In this document: piece by piece, positions 23,708-32,449 of the stretch | Numbering within the stretch: the stretch's first letter is position 1 | Layout: each line of letters starts with the position of its first letter | Assembly (NCBI GenBank): GCA_963780655.1 | Contig: CAWACP010000004.1 | Location: forward strand, 806,001 to 870,000 | Direction: 5' to 3' | DNA: 64,000 bases | Source: CAWACP01 sp963780655 | Lineage (GTDB): Bacteria > Acidobacteriota > Terriglobia > Bryobacterales > Bryobacteraceae | Notes under the pieces: generated by a model | The model's input: the letters and a program-made list of their open reading frames with translations, nothing else | Database searches by the model: none | What the model was told of the DNA's origin: nothing | Made by a program: the position numbers and the translations under genes

Positions 23708-26073
23708 CTTGCCGCAACCGCGACTAGCAGGAACAGCAGCGCGACGCCGGCGAACGTCGCGGGATCCGTGGCGCTGACGTGAAACAGCAGCGAGTTCATC
23801 ACGCGCGTCAATGCAAAAGCGCCCGCAAGCCCGGCAGCCACGCCCGACAGCGCCAGCATGAAACCCTGGCCGATCACCAGCCGCAGGATGTCGCTCTGCT
23901 GCGCGCCCAGTGCCCGCCGAATGCCCATTTCCTGGGTGCGCTGCGACGCCGAGTACGCAGTCACGCCGTAGACGCCGATGAGCGCCAGCAGAAGCGCGAC
24001 CATGGCGAAGGAACCGAGCAGTTTCACCAGCAGGGCCCGCTGTCCCACCTCCGCTTCCACCAGATCGTCCATCGTTTGCATATCGGCAATGGGCTGATCC
24101 GGATCGAGCGCCCGCACCTCGTCGCGAACAGCCGTGGTGAACGCAAGCGGGTTTCCCGAAGTGCGCACGGCGAGCATGGCGAACGGCATCGGACTCTGCG
24201 CGAAAGACACGTAAACGCTGTCGGGCCACTGACTGCCCTCGAGGCTCTGTCGCACGTTGGCAACGATTCCGACGATTTCGGCAGGTTTGGGGTTCACGCC
24301 TCCGACCAGAAGCCTCCGGCCGATGGGGTCCGGACCGTCAGGGTATGCGGGCCATAATCGGCGAGCGAGCGTTTCATCGATGATGGCTACCCGCTGAGCG
24401 GCTTTCGTGTCGCGCTCGGCGAAATCTCGGCCTCGTCGGAGGGGAATTCCGAGAGTGCGAAAGTACCCCGGCGTGACCGGGAAATATTTCGCGATGGGCC
24501 GCTCGTTCAGAGGCAGCGGTGGCCTCGCGGCGTCCTGTATGGGGATGCCCGGATACGCCGTCATGGGAAGGGACATGGCCGCGGCAGCGCCGTGGACGCC
24601 GGGCAGCGCAGCCGTCCGCTCGACAAGCTGTTCGAAGAACCGCGACATTTTCTGATCACTGTCATAGCGCAACGGCGGCAGAGAGATGTACATGGTGAGA
24701 AGATTCGCCGGGTTGAATCCCAGGTCGAGACCGCGCAGATGAGCAACGCTTTCCATCAACAGCACCGCGCCTATCAGCAGGACAGTGGAAAGCGCCACTT
24801 GTCCAACCGACAAGAGGCTGCGGAGGTTCACGCCGGCCAGCGCCCCTCCAGGCGCTCCTCGTGCGCTCGATTCCCCACCGCCGCGCAGGACGCGAATGAG
24901 ATCCGTGCGGGACGCTCCAACGGCCGGCGCCAACCCGAAGAGGACGCCCGCGGCGATGGACACGGCCGCGGCGAATGCGATCACCATCCAGTCGAGGCCG
25001 ATCTCAGTCGCGCGCGGCAGATGGAGGGCGGTCGCGCGGGACATGGTTCGCAATAACACTGCAGCCATGGCAACGCCGGCCGCTCCCCCGAAGCATGACA
25101 ACAGAATGCTCTCCATGAGGAGTTGCGCGATCAGGCGGGCGCGGGCGGCCCCGAGCGCGGCTCGGATCGCGAACTCCCGCGAACGCGATGCGCCGCGCAC
25201 CAGCAGCAGTCCGCCGACATTCGCGCAGGCGATGAGCAGGACCAAGCCCAGCGCGCCGAACATCATCCAGAGCATGGATCGGACGTTGGCCACCAGGTCG
25301 TCCTTCATCGGCGTGACTTCCAGCGGTGTTTTGGGTTTGGCGTCCAGCATGGCGGGATGAGCCGACGCATATTGACGCCGAATGACTTTCATCTCTGCCT
25401 CTGCCTGCCGGAGACTCACTCCCTGGCGCAGGCGGCCGAAGACGGTCAGGAACGGGCTGAGGGCTCTGGATTTCGGAGGGATGGGCGGCCATTCCGTGGG
25501 CGCGGTCATCCACACATCGAGGCCCGCATACGGAAACTCGAAGCGGGGCGGAAGGACGCCGACGACGGTATATGATGTTCCTCCCAGATTTGCGGTTCTG
25601 CCCGAGATTCGTGGATCTCCGCCGAATCGCCGCTGCCACAGCGCGGCGCTGATCATAGCCACCGGGGCGCCTCCGGGCGCCTCTTCCTGCGGCAGAAAAC
25701 CGCGTCCGCGTAACGGCCCGACGCCGAGAATGCGCAGGAAGTTCGCGGAAACGTGGACGCCCTTCAACACTTCGGGCTCTCCTCGGCCGGCGAGCGTGAC
25801 GTTCTCCTGGCTGGTGAACGCTCCGAAGTCCGCGATCGAATCCGCGGCGGAACGCATTTCGCTAAAGCGCAGCGGCGTGGCGCCGCCCGAAATGTGCACC
25901 AGAGAATCAGGGTCACGGTATGCGAGCGGCTTCAGCAGCACCGCGCGAATCACGGTGAACATTGCCGTGTTCCCGCCGATGGCGAGCGCCAGCGTAGTAA
26001 CGGCGGTTGCGGCGAAGGCAGGGTTCCTGCGCAAACCGCGCATGGCGTGACGGGCATCCTGCCGGATGTTCAT
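23650..26073 (-). CDS. ADOP-type (MacB/FtsX-like) ABC transporter permease
   Basis: An 807-residue, complete ADOP permease. The N-terminus has the expected cytoplasmic lead (RQDARHAMRGLRRNPAFAAT) and first helix (TTLALAIGGNTAMFTVIRAV), then a MacB_PCD domain (about 45-255), FtsX helices at about 275-400 including LVLLIACANVGGLLLVRGAS, a second periplasmic domain (about 455-670) and the closing FtsX unit with RTQEMGIRRALGAQQSDILR and IPARRATRIDPTAALRV. No ATPase gene is adjacent. It diverges from the DinB-esterase gene (60 bp). Such permeases are thought to export toxins or lipoproteins by analogy with MacB; the substrate is unknown. Confidence 0.9.
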   Translation of the reverse strand: MNIRQDARHAMRGLRRNPAFAATAVTTLALAIGGNTAMFTVIRAVLLKPLAYRDPDSLVHISGGATPLRFSEMRSAADSIADFGAFTSQENVTLAGRGEPEVLKGVHVSANFLRILGVGPLRGRGFLPQEEAPGGAPVAMISAALWQRRFGGDPRISGRTANLGGTSYTVVGVLPPRFEFPYAGLDVWMTAPTEWPPIPPKSRALSPFLTVFGRLRQGVSLRQAEAEMKVIRRQYASAHPAMLDAKPKTPLEVTPMKDDLVANVRSMLWMMFGALGLVLLIACANVGGLLLVRGASRSREFAIRAALGAARARLIAQLLMESILLSCFGGAAGVAMAAVLLRTMSRATALHLPRATEIGLDWMVIAFAAAVSIAAGVLFGLAPAVGASRTDLIRVLRGGGESSARGAPGGALAGVNLRSLLSVGQVALSTVLLIGAVLLMESVAHLRGLDLGFNPANLLTMYISLPPLRYDSDQKMSRFFEQLVERTAALPGVHGAAAAMSLPMTAYPGIPIQDAARPPLPLNERPIAKYFPVTPGYFRTLGIPLRRGRDFAERDTKAAQRVAIIDETLARRLWPAYPDGPDPIGRRLLVGGVNPKPAEIVGIVANVRQSLEGSQWPDSVYVSFAQSPMPFAMLAVRTSGNPLAFTTAVRDEVRALDPDQPIADMQTMDDLVEAEVGQRALLVKLLGSFAMVALLLALIGVYGVTAYSASQRTQEMGIRRALGAQQSDILRLVIGQGFMLALSGVAAGLAGAFALTRVMNSLLFHVSATDPATFAGVALLFLLVAVAASYIPARRATRIDPTAALRV

Positions 26074-26132
26074 AGATGCGCTCTCCCCGATGAGATCCAG
26101 TCTAACCCGCGGCCTCGACCACGCCCTGAGGT

Positions 26133-27749
26133 ATGATGAGCCGCATGCAGCCAGGCATGAAAACGATCTGGGCCGGCGTGATTCTGTGCGCCGCGGTCCT
26201 GCACGGGCAAACCGCGCGGCCCGACCCGCTGGAAGGCGTGTGGCAGGGGTACGACGGGGAGTGGCTCCACGTTTCGAGGCAGCTTACAGAACTCGCGGAA
26301 GCGTTCCCGGCGGAGAAGTTCGCGTGGCGCCCTGCCCCGGGCGTGCGCTCCACCAGCGAAGTCTTCATGCACATCGCCGCGGCGAATTTCTATCTGCTCA
26401 GCGTGACCGGTCCACAGGCGCCGGCCGAAATCAACCGGCCCGATTTCGAGAAAACCGTCACTGCGAAACCGGATGTCATCGACTGGCTGAAGCGCTCGCT
26501 CGACGCCGTGAAAACCGCGCACGCGTCGGTGACCCCTGCCGATCTTCAACGCAGGATCAAGGTGTTTAATCGGGACGCGACGGTGGACGGTATGTATCTC
26601 CGGATATTAGTTCATGCCAACGAGCACATGGGGCAATTAGTGGCCTATGCTCGCATGAACGGAGTAACTCCTCCGTGGTCCGAGACCGTGGCCGCACGCC
26701 CGGCGCGTCCTGCGCCGCCAACGCGCGATCCGAAAACGCCCGGGTATGTTGCCGCGAAAGAGCTGCCTGACGGCGCCAACGCTCCCGCGGATGCCGACGG
26801 CAACTTCATCCTGGGCCCGACGCACAATCCCGCGCCGGAAATGACCGTGCAGGAAGGCGTTCCGCAGGGTTCGGTCTACACGTTCAGAATGGAATCGACG
26901 GAAAGCAGGATCTATCCCGGCATCGCGCGCGACGCGAATACGTTTGGCGCCCCGGACCCCGCCGATCCCGCGAAGTTAGTGGTTACTACGAGCCATCCCG
27001 CGCCTTACACGCGCAGCGTTGCGGTTTACGTCCCCAAACAGTATGTTCCCGGTACCGCCGCGCCTTTCATCGTGGGGGCGGATGGACCCGACCGGGCCTT
27101 GTTCACGGCGCTGGACAATCTGATCGCTCAGCATCGCGTGCCCGTGATGATTGCCATCTCCATAAGCAACGGTAGCGGCGACGCGCAGGGAAGCGAACGC
27201 GGGCTCGAGTACGACACGATGTCAGGCCGATACGCGGAGTTTGTCGAGAACGAAGTGCTGCCTCGCGTCGAGAAGCAATATAACGTGAAACTGACCAAAG
27301 ACCCGGAGGGCCGGGCGACGATGGGTGGCAGTTCCGGCGGCTCGTGCGCGCTGATCATGGCGTGGTATCACCCGGAGCTGTATCATCGCGTTCTCACTTA
27401 CTCCGGCACTTACGTCAACCAGCAGTGGCAGCCGAATGCGGAGACGCCGCATGGCGCCTGGGAGTTCCACGAGCACCTGATCCCCGAGAGCCCACGCAAG
27501 CCGATACGCATCTGGATGGAAGTGGGCGACCGCGACCTCTACAATCCGAACGTCATGCGCGACAACATGCACGACTGGGTGCTGGCCAATGAAAACATGG
27601 CGCGTGTGTTGGCCGCCAAAGGCTATCATTACCAGTTCGTTTTCGCGCGCAACGCCGGGCACACGGATCGCGCCGTGAAACAGCAAACGCTGCCGGAAGC
27701 TCTGGAATATCTGTGGCAGGGCTACCGGAGCGACGCGTCCGGCAAATGA
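26133..27749 (+). CDS. Secreted fusion of a DinB-like four-helix domain and an esterase
   Basis: 538 residues. A signal peptide (KTIWAGVILCAAVLHGQ) leads to a DinB-like domain at about 40-185, with its metal-binding-type histidines in TSEVFMHIAAANFYLL and LRILVHANEHMGQLVAY. After a Pro/Ala linker (about 190-215) comes an enterochelin-esterase-like alpha/beta hydrolase (about 240-535) with nucleophile Ser401 in GGSSGGS, the acid region MEVGDRDLYNPN, and His in NAGHTDRAVK. The two domains usually occur in separate proteins; DinB-like folds are often metal-dependent thiol transferases. Several Met codons (26133 to 26157) could be the start; the signal peptide fits the last. What it hydrolyses is not evident. 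Confidence 0.85.
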   Translation: MMSRMQPGMKTIWAGVILCAAVLHGQTARPDPLEGVWQGYDGEWLHVSRQLTELAEAFPAEKFAWRPAPGVRSTSEVFMHIAAANFYLLSVTGPQAPAEINRPDFEKTVTAKPDVIDWLKRSLDAVKTAHASVTPADLQRRIKVFNRDATVDGMYLRILVHANEHMGQLVAYARMNGVTPPWSETVAARPARPAPPTRDPKTPGYVAAKELPDGANAPADADGNFILGPTHNPAPEMTVQEGVPQGSVYTFRMESTESRIYPGIARDANTFGAPDPADPAKLVVTTSHPAPYTRSVAVYVPKQYVPGTAAPFIVGADGPDRALFTALDNLIAQHRVPVMIAISISNGSGDAQGSERGLEYDTMSGRYAEFVENEVLPRVEKQYNVKLTKDPEGRATMGGSSGGSCALIMAWYHPELYHRVLTYSGTYVNQQWQPNAETPHGAWEFHEHLIPESPRKPIRIWMEVGDRDLYNPNVMRDNMHDWVLANENMARVLAAKGYHYQFVFARNAGHTDRAVKQQTLPEALEYLWQGYRSDASGK

Positions 27750-27779
27750 ACCACAGGTAGCAGCCCGTGGCAGAAGTCC

Positions 27780-27922
27780 GGCAGGCCACAAACACCGATG
27801 GCCTGCCCCACAGAGAAGCACAGCCGCAGCGGTACGTTACCGCTCCTTCACAGTCGCGGCTCAGCAACAACGCCGCAAGCTCGGGCATGGTTTCAGAGCC
27901 GCGACCGTGAGGGAGCGGTAAT
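27780..27922. repeat. Cluster of two palindromic repeats after the DinB-esterase gene
   Basis: GGCAGGCCA (27780-27788) pairs with TGGCCTGCC (27799-27807). Then arms at about 27833-27864 and 27890-27922 form a long inverted repeat with the core GAGCCGCGACCGTGAGGGAG, the same family as 5591-5644. The convergent gene ends lie on either side, so the cluster may also stop transcription. Confidence 0.7.
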
Positions 27923-27949
27923 GTGGTGCTGAATTCAGCGCGGGCTCCT

Positions 27950-29176
27950 TCAGCCGCAGGCGACGGCCGCGGCGCCATTCCATGCGTATTGTCTGCCGGT
28001 GCGAATGGCCAACACGCCCAGCAGCAGCGGAAGCGTGGAACTGAAGCCCGTCTCGATGTCGGTCAGCGGCTTCTGCCGGGATTTCACGCAATCCAGGAAG
28101 TTGCGTACATGCGCGCGATCGGCCGGCTGCCCGTAGTAGCGAATGTGCTCGTTCACCGGGTCGAAGGGCGGTGGCGGGGCCGTTTGTCCCTGAGGCGTCC
28201 GCACGGGCGCCGGCCGCGCCGTGTACGACGCGCGGCTGATATGAAGCGACCCGGCCGTGCCGCAGAAAAGTACCCCGTGATCGGCGAAAATGTCCGGGCT
28301 CGGCATGAAGGTGTTCGCGAAGCTCATGACGAACTTGTCGTACTTCCAGGTGATGGCGAACGTGTCAGGCGGCTGCTCGGGATTCGGGGGGGCCACGCGC
28401 ACCCATTGGGCCGAAGCCGAGGCGGAGAGTGGCTGGCCCGCATCGAGATACCAGCGGACCAGATCGCAGATGTGCACGCCCTGGTCGGTGATGATGCCGC
28501 CGCCGTAGTCGTAATAGCCACGCCAGTCGTGCTGGCGGCTGGGCGAGTACGGCTTGCGGGCGGCCGGTCCCTGGAAGAGTTCCCAATCGAGGCCGGCGGG
28601 TGGATCGGTGGGCGCTTCAGGAGGGTTGCTGTAATGCCCCTGCCACTGCATCTGGGCGTGGTAAATGGTCCCGAATCGGCCGCTATGGACCCACTGCTGG
28701 CATTTCTGGAAATGCTCCCAACTGCGCTGCTGAAGGCCGATCTGGACCACGCGGCCGGTCTTTTTGACCGCGTCGACGGCGCGCGCAGCCGCCTCAATGC
28801 TGTTCGACAGGGGTTTCTCGCAGTACACGTCCTTGCCGGCCTCGGTGCTCTCGACAATCAGCGGGGCGTGCCAGTGGTCCGGCGCGGCGATGAGAACCGC
28901 GTCGATATCTTTGCGCTCGAGGACACGGCGGTAATCGACCACGGCATCGGCCGGAGCGGGAAGGGCGGCGACCGCCTGATCGCGATGGGGCTTGAAAACG
29001 TCGCAGATGGCAACCACCTCGCAATCCGGGTTAGCGGCGAATACAGGGGCCATGTAGGATCCACGGACGCCGGTCCCGATGGCGCCCACCAGGATGCGAT
29101 CGTTGGCGCCCACGGCGGAGCGCGCCAGAGCGGCTGTGAGGCCGGTGCTTACGAGAAAAGAACGTCGGCTGGTCAT
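27950..29176 (-). CDS. Tat-exported Gfo/Idh/MocA family oxidoreductase
   Basis: 408 residues. The N-terminus carries a Tat-type signal (TSRRSFLVSTGLTAALARS). The NAD(P)-binding Rossmann fold starts ILVGAIGTGVRGSYMAPVF, with the family motif YCEKPLSN (about 129-136) including the catalytic-type Lys, and a C-terminal domain with GGGIITDQGVHICDLVRWYL. Members oxidise or epimerise sugars and related alcohols using tightly bound cofactor. Exported forms are frequent in Bryobacterales and Planctomycetes and often act on plant or algal sugars. Start ATG 29176. No operon partner. Confidence 0.9.
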   Translation of the reverse strand: MTSRRSFLVSTGLTAALARSAVGANDRILVGAIGTGVRGSYMAPVFAANPDCEVVAICDVFKPHRDQAVAALPAPADAVVDYRRVLERKDIDAVLIAAPDHWHAPLIVESTEAGKDVYCEKPLSNSIEAAARAVDAVKKTGRVVQIGLQQRSWEHFQKCQQWVHSGRFGTIYHAQMQWQGHYSNPPEAPTDPPAGLDWELFQGPAARKPYSPSRQHDWRGYYDYGGGIITDQGVHICDLVRWYLDAGQPLSASASAQWVRVAPPNPEQPPDTFAITWKYDKFVMSFANTFMPSPDIFADHGVLFCGTAGSLHISRASYTARPAPVRTPQGQTAPPPPFDPVNEHIRYYGQPADRAHVRNFLDCVKSRQKPLTDIETGFSSTLPLLLGVLAIRTGRQYAWNGAAAVACG

Positions 29177-29286
29177 GTATGAAACTCTCTGTTGGAATTG
29201 CGGGCTGGCACGATTCCATCACGTTCGGCGGAGAGCGTCAATCCCCCCGTTCAGGCCCCCGTTCAGGCGATAGCCGGGCGGCTGGT

Positions 29287-29553
29287 TCAGGCGAGAGACG
29301 TACGGCGCCACGCCGCGGGGCTTTGCTGTCTGTCGAGCAGCGCTCCCCGGCGCCTACACTCCGCGGCATCGGCGTTGGCGCACTGACGCCTGTCGGCATA
29401 CTCTTCCTGCGTAATGGCCTTCTTCAGCCTTGCGTTCACCAGCGCCGAGGTTCCCGCCCGGAGCCTCTTGCTCCACGCACGGTTCTCGGCGGCGACGCTG
29501 GAGAGCTCTTCCGGGCTGAGATGCGAGAGTTCATCCGACCATTGAGAAGTCAC
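29287..29553 (-). CDS. Small hypothetical protein
   Basis: 88 residues, start GTG 29553; no strong Shine-Dalgarno sequence is seen. Predominantly helical and charged (SHLSPEELSSVAAENRAWSK, then LKKAITQEEYADRRQCANA), with two Cys near the middle. No family recognised and no membrane segment. The third-codon-position bias fits a real gene, but the evidence is modest. Confidence 0.45.
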   Translation of the reverse strand: MTSQWSDELSHLSPEELSSVAAENRAWSKRLRAGTSALVNARLKKAITQEEYADRRQCANADAAECRRRGALLDRQQSPAAWRRTSLA

Positions 29554-29622
29554 ATTTGTACTATCGACAGGAACGAGCCAGGAAAGTAGTGCAGAATGCG
29601 CCGGTTGCGGGATTGAGGGCCG

Positions 29623-29790
29623 CTACGCGGTAGGCGGCGTGACGCGCTCCAGCACTTCGGTGATTCGGCGGGCATCCTCGCCGGAAAAGACCTGTTCGGA
29701 GCCATCCCTGAAGACAACTCGAATGCCGTCAGCGCCGGCGGCCTCGTAGCTGAGAATCTCGTCGGGATCGCAGGGGAGCGGCTCGGCCAT
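29623..29790 (-). CDS. Small conserved-looking protein, 55 residues
   Basis: Starts at ATG 29790. The sequence (PCDPDEILSYEAAGADGIRV, then VFRDGSEQVFSGEDARRITE) looks like a compact beta-sheet plus one helix, of the kind seen in small acidobacterial proteins of unknown function. It diverges from the aldo/keto reductase gene by 54 bp. Confidence 0.5.
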   Translation of the reverse strand: MAEPLPCDPDEILSYEAAGADGIRVVFRDGSEQVFSGEDARRITEVLERVTPPTA

Positions 29791-29844
29791 TGGCTCATCG
29801 TAGCATCCGTCGTCCGCCCCCGGGAGCGCGTCAAGATAGGAGAT

Positions 29845-30831
29845 ATGCTGTCGAAACGAAAAATCGGATCGCAGGGCCTCGAGGTCTCGGCGATCGGCCT
29901 GGGATGCATGGGGATGAGCCAGTCCTACGGCGCTGCGGACGACACGGAATCCATCGCCACTATCCACCGGGCGCTCGAACTCGGAGTGAATTTCTTCGAC
30001 ACTGCCGAGGTCTACGGGCCGTTTATAAACGAGGAGCTGGTCGGACGGGCTCTGAAAGATCGGCGGGGACGCGCGGTAATCTCCACGAAGTTCGGCTTCC
30101 GTATCCAGGACGGGAAGCCCACGGGGACGGACAGCCGGCCCGAGCATATCCGCGAGGTGGCCGACGCTTCTCTGCGGCGTTTGCAAACAGACTACATCGA
30201 TCTTTTCTATCAGCACCGCGTGGATCCAGGGACGCCGATGGAAGACGTTGCTGGCGCTGTCGCGGATCTGGTACGCGCGGGCAAGGTGCGCTACTTCGGC
30301 CTGTCGGAAGCAGGCGAACAGAACATCCGGCGCGCCCATGCGGTCCATCCGGTGAGCGCACTGCAAAGCGAGTACTCGCTCTGGGAGCGTAATCTGGAGC
30401 CTCGCATCATTCCTTTGCTGCGTGAGCTGGGCATCGGCCTCGTCCCGTTCAGTCCGCTGGGCCGCGGTTTCCTGACCGGGACAACGAAACGCGCGGAAGA
30501 ATACCCGGAAGGCGATTACCGCCGCAACGATCCGCGTTTTCAGGGCGCGAACTACGACGCCAACGTGCGTGCCGCAGCGGTGGTCCGGCGCATCGCCGAT
30601 CGCAGGAGCGGGACGCCCGCCCAGGTTGCGCTCGCCTGGCTGCTTCAGAAGGGCGGCGACATCGTTCCCATTCCCGGAACCAAGCGCAGGAAATGGCTGA
30701 ACGAGAACGTCGCCGCCGTGTCGCTAAAGCTCAGCGCGGAGGAAATGGCGCAACTCGATGCCGCGCTGCCGCCCGGCGCCGCGGCCGGCCAGCGATACAG
30801 CGAGAGCATGATGGCGCTTGTGGATCGATAA
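29845..30831 (+). CDS. Aldo/keto reductase
   Basis: 328 residues, the normal length for the family. Catalytic tetrad residues are visible: Asp in NFFDTAEVYG with Tyr56-like Tyr in the same motif, Lys in AVISTKFGF, and His in DLFYQHRVDPGTP. The NADPH-binding end is PIPGTKRRKWLNENV. Sequence pattern (SAIGLGCMGMSQSYG) is that of the AKR13/YakC-like group, which reduces small aldehydes and quinones. The gene stands alone and converges on the Gly/Ser-rich secreted protein gene. Confidence 0.93.
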   Translation: MLSKRKIGSQGLEVSAIGLGCMGMSQSYGAADDTESIATIHRALELGVNFFDTAEVYGPFINEELVGRALKDRRGRAVISTKFGFRIQDGKPTGTDSRPEHIREVADASLRRLQTDYIDLFYQHRVDPGTPMEDVAGAVADLVRAGKVRYFGLSEAGEQNIRRAHAVHPVSALQSEYSLWERNLEPRIIPLLRELGIGLVPFSPLGRGFLTGTTKRAEEYPEGDYRRNDPRFQGANYDANVRAAAVVRRIADRRSGTPAQVALAWLLQKGGDIVPIPGTKRRKWLNENVAAVSLKLSAEEMAQLDAALPPGAAAGQRYSESMMALVDR

Positions 30832-30854
30832 ATTCGGCGCGCCTTTAAAAGGTA

Positions 30855-30896
30855 CGCCCCGGACAAGGACGCATCGTGTGCGCAAAGTCCGGGGCG
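30855..30896. terminator. Hairpin between convergent genes, possible bidirectional terminator
   Basis: CGCCCCGGAC (30855-30864) pairs perfectly with GTCCGGGGCG (30887-30896). The loop of 22 nt contains a smaller imperfect hairpin. It separates the convergent aldo/keto reductase and Gly/Ser-rich protein genes. No T-tract is seen. Confidence 0.55.
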
Positions 30897-30919
30897 ACTC
30901 TCAACTCCGGCTGTGCCTG

Positions 30920-32320
30920 TTACGGCTGCTGCTGCTGCGGACTCCCCCACCCGAACCCGCTTCCCTGGTCCGAGCTGACGCTGAGCAGCAAAGCGGCAGT
31001 GTGCGGATAAACGATGGTAGCCGGGGCGGGTGAACTGTAGTTGATGTTGTACGACGGCTCGGTGAGCACGAAACTGACCGTCATGCCGGCCGCCGTCGTT
31101 GTTGAGGTGGTCGAGCCGGCGCCTGTCCCTGTGCCTGTAGCGGTTCCGGTCCCGGTTCCGGTGCCCGTTCCGGTAGCGGTACCGGTGGTTACAGTCATGT
31201 TGCCGGTCAGGTTCGTCAGCGAGGATATCGCCGTGGAATCGAGGGTCATGGATCCGGTGCAGTCAGTGTTAACCGTATAAGTTCCCGTAAGTTGGAGCAC
31301 TCCGGGGGCGGTCTGAGTGGAACTGTAAGCCGAGAGATTGCCATTGCCGTCGAAGTTCGCCTCGGCCAGCAGCACGAAAGGCTGAGTAACTCCGGTCGTA
31401 GTTGTGGTGCTCTGCACGGGACGAATGGTCGCGAACCACGCGGACTGGCCGCTGCCGCTGCCCGACCCGCTTCCAGCACCGGAACCCGAGCCACTACCGG
31501 AACCCGAGCCGCTGCCACTTCCTGAACCGGAACCACTCCCGCTGCCACTACCAGAACTGCTGCTGGTGGTGGAAAGGGTTGCGTTCGACACGCCTACGAT
31601 GAGCAGCCCATAGGGGCCTTTGAGGTTCTGTACGCTGCAGCTCTGGGACGCGAATGTCCGCTGCATGATGATGACGGGCCCTGCCGCGGTATTGAGACCA
31701 GCTGTCGTTGTACCCGTGCCTGTACCCGTCCCGGTTCCGGCGCCCGTGCCGGTGGTCGACGCGGTGGATGCGCGCAGATCTATCTCGCTGCCGCCCTTTG
31801 TAACGATTCCGGACAACGTGGTCTTCCCGCTGTTAGTCCCGAAGGGGTCCATCAGGGTAACCGAAATCGTGCAATCCGGATATACCTGGTAAGTTCCGGC
31901 CTGCGTGCCCGTCTGGCCCTGGCTGGCCAGATAAAAGGCATTGATGCTGCTGGTCTGCGTCGCCGTAACCGTCCCGTTCGACGTGAAGGTCAGCACGCCG
32001 GCATTGCCGAATGGAGTGGAATTGCCGAGCCCGGATAGTAAGTCGCCCAGAGCCGTGTTGCTGTACCCGTTATTCGTGCTCGAAGTGGTGGACCCGGTAG
32101 TGCTCCCCGTGGTCGATCCGCTCCCGCTGGAACTGCTGCTGTTGGCGAAACTCGATCCGGTGATCGTCGAGATCCCGGTCTGAGTTATGACATAACCATA
32201 AGTGCCGTTCAGTGTGCCGACTGTCTGGCACTGATTGGCTTGCTGTGACGTCGTCTGCGCGAGCAGAAGCGCCGGTGCGCAAAGGAGCGACAGGGCTCCG
32301 CCTAAACAACTTCTTCTCAT
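30920..32320 (-). CDS. Secreted two-domain protein joined by Gly/Ser repeats
   Basis: 466 residues with a signal peptide (CLGGALSLLCAPALLLAQ) and a perfect AGGAGG ribosome-binding site. Two related halves are seen: NGTYGYVITQTG with GTYQVYPDCTISVTL, and KGPYGLLIVGVSN with GTYTVNTDCTGSMTL. They are linked by long (Ser-Gly)n runs (about residues 258-292), with (Gly-Thr)n runs near 196-207 and 390-415. The halves look like a repeated beta-rich extracellular domain. The simple repeats make this gene prone to length change. Function unknown; the layout is typical of surface or secreted proteins in soil Acidobacteria. Confidence 0.8.
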   Translation of the reverse strand: MRRSCLGGALSLLCAPALLLAQTTSQQANQCQTVGTLNGTYGYVITQTGISTITGSSFANSSSSSGSGSTTGSTTGSTTSSTNNGYSNTALGDLLSGLGNSTPFGNAGVLTFTSNGTVTATQTSSINAFYLASQGQTGTQAGTYQVYPDCTISVTLMDPFGTNSGKTTLSGIVTKGGSEIDLRASTASTTGTGAGTGTGTGTGTTTAGLNTAAGPVIIMQRTFASQSCSVQNLKGPYGLLIVGVSNATLSTTSSSSGSGSGSGSGSGSGSGSGSGSGSGSGAGSGSGSGSGQSAWFATIRPVQSTTTTTGVTQPFVLLAEANFDGNGNLSAYSSTQTAPGVLQLTGTYTVNTDCTGSMTLDSTAISSLTNLTGNMTVTTGTATGTGTGTGTGTATGTGTGAGSTTSTTTAAGMTVSFVLTEPSYNINYSSPAPATIVYPHTAALLLSVSSDQGSGFGWGSPQQQQP

Positions 32321-32449
32321 CGAACCTCCTGGCCTTTTTGTTCTCGCGCCCGCAGCTTGTGGGCGCTCTCGTGACGTGAGACTCAGAACAACATTCCTCT
32401 GCGCCGGGAATTTCGAAATGTATCGGTTAGGAATGTAGAAGAACGCGGG

